DNA of 33,424 nucleotides from assembly GCA_026982355.1 (NCBI GenBank), contig JALSHG010000006.1:1-33424 (forward strand), given 5' to 3'. The notes below the pieces were generated by a model, which did not search any database, was not told the DNA's origin, and was given only the letters and a program-made list of their open reading frames with translations. Source of the DNA: Thermodesulfovibrio sp. Lineage in GTDB: Bacteria; Nitrospirota; Thermodesulfovibrionia; UBA6902. Shown piece after piece: positions 33,175-33,424 of this stretch. The position numbers were made by a program, and so were the translations under genes. The number at the start of each line of letters is the position of its first letter. Positions within the stretch are counted from its first letter, which is position 1.

Positions 33175-33327
33175 TTACAGTGGCATAAAAATGCCGCCCG
33201 TGGGCAGGGGAGTCCGGCGGAAAAGCTTTATCCGCGATACCTTGGAGAGTATTCCGCACGGCATATCGACATCCCTTGGAATTTCACTCTCCGTTACGTC
33301 CTGCAACAGGGACATATCCCATCGCCT
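33171..33327 (-). repeat. Family A repeat, long form truncated by family B
   Basis: It starts TACCTTACAGTGGCATAAAA and is near-identical to 21609 onward through GAAAAGCTTTATCCGCGATA and CCGCACGGC to CAGGGACATATCCCATCGC. There the match stops and family B begins. The right third is missing. It abuts the broken HEPN fragment. Confidence 0.9.
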
Positions 33328-33424
33328 GAGCCTCTTGCAAAAGTGTGAAAATGCCCGTATATGTCATTTCGACCGGAGGGAGAAATCTTTCGGTATCGAT
33401 GCAGGTATAAGACCTCTCTCTCCG
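33328..33424. repeat. Family B element, cut by the window end
   Basis: GAGCCTCTTGCAAAAG then TCATTTCGACCGGAGGGAGA and AAATCTTTCGGTATCGATG match the reverse complement of 4889-5015. About 97 of the expected 127 bp are visible; the far inverted repeat lies outside the window. Confidence 0.85.

Overview
The window looks like chromosomal DNA of a diderm (Gram-negative-type) bacterium with moderately high GC. Outer-membrane and periplasmic genes (surA, tonB, envC, a barrel protein, a LolA-like protein, an RND/MMPL exporter) set the cell type. The futalosine menaquinone gene mqnE, a split transketolase, a PilZ protein and many anabolic genes fit an anaerobic or microaerophilic lineage such as Nitrospirota (Thermodesulfovibrionia) or Desulfobacterota. 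That placement is inference from gene content and protein flavour; no rRNA or other marker is present. No tRNA, rRNA, CRISPR array, transposase or phage gene was seen.

Layout. 1-2888: the start of a leftward gene cut by the window edge, a HAD-IB phosphatase, a PilZ protein fused to a glycogen-binding-like (CBM48) domain, and a TPR protein behind a palindrome that resembles an FNR/CRP operator. 3058-7503: a full-length transketolase, a cold-shock gene with its own promoter and a terminator inside its leader, and overlapping leuC-leuD. 7506-9453 (leftward): htpX-mqnE. 9677-10879: an FAD amine-oxidase/protoporphyrinogen-oxidase-like enzyme. 10913-17027 (leftward): split transketolase N and C halves, ftsE, ftsX and envC as one tight operon, then ctpA. 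17231-21576: a LolA-like protein and an outer-membrane barrel, convergent with an RND/MMPL exporter. 21825-23246 (leftward): a WbaP-type sugar-phosphate transferase, divergent from surA-guaB, followed by guaA. 27786-32636: a metallo-beta-lactamase-fold protein, then nth, birA, coaX, a universal stress protein, a JAMM protease-like protein and tonB. 32792-33174 (leftward): an MNT nucleotidyltransferase whose HEPN partner survives only as a 3' fragment.

The most distinctive layer is not protein coding. At least a dozen copies or remnants of one palindromic intergenic repeat (family A) lie between genes. They occur as an about 218-bp form, an about 90-bp form and a 50-64-bp form, all sharing ends that read like ACCTTAATGTTGCATAA on one side and, as reverse complement, AACCTTACAGTGGCATAA on the other. 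One copy appears nested inside another. Several abut stop codons, lie in leaders or supply Shine-Dalgarno-like bases, and one abuts the broken HEPN gene. A second element (family B, about 127 bp, 16-bp terminal inverted repeats) occurs twice, each time beside a truncated long family A copy. No transposase is encoded here, so any mobility would have to be supplied in trans.

Functionally, FtsE, FtsX and EnvC should form the cell-division complex that activates murein amidases, with CtpA as a nearby periplasmic protease. SurA, TonB, the barrel, the LolA-like protein and the RND protein belong to envelope biogenesis and transport. GuaB and GuaA make GMP from IMP, LeuCD acts in leucine (or a related 2-oxoacid) pathway, MqnE in menaquinone synthesis, and BirA and CoaX in biotin and CoA metabolism.
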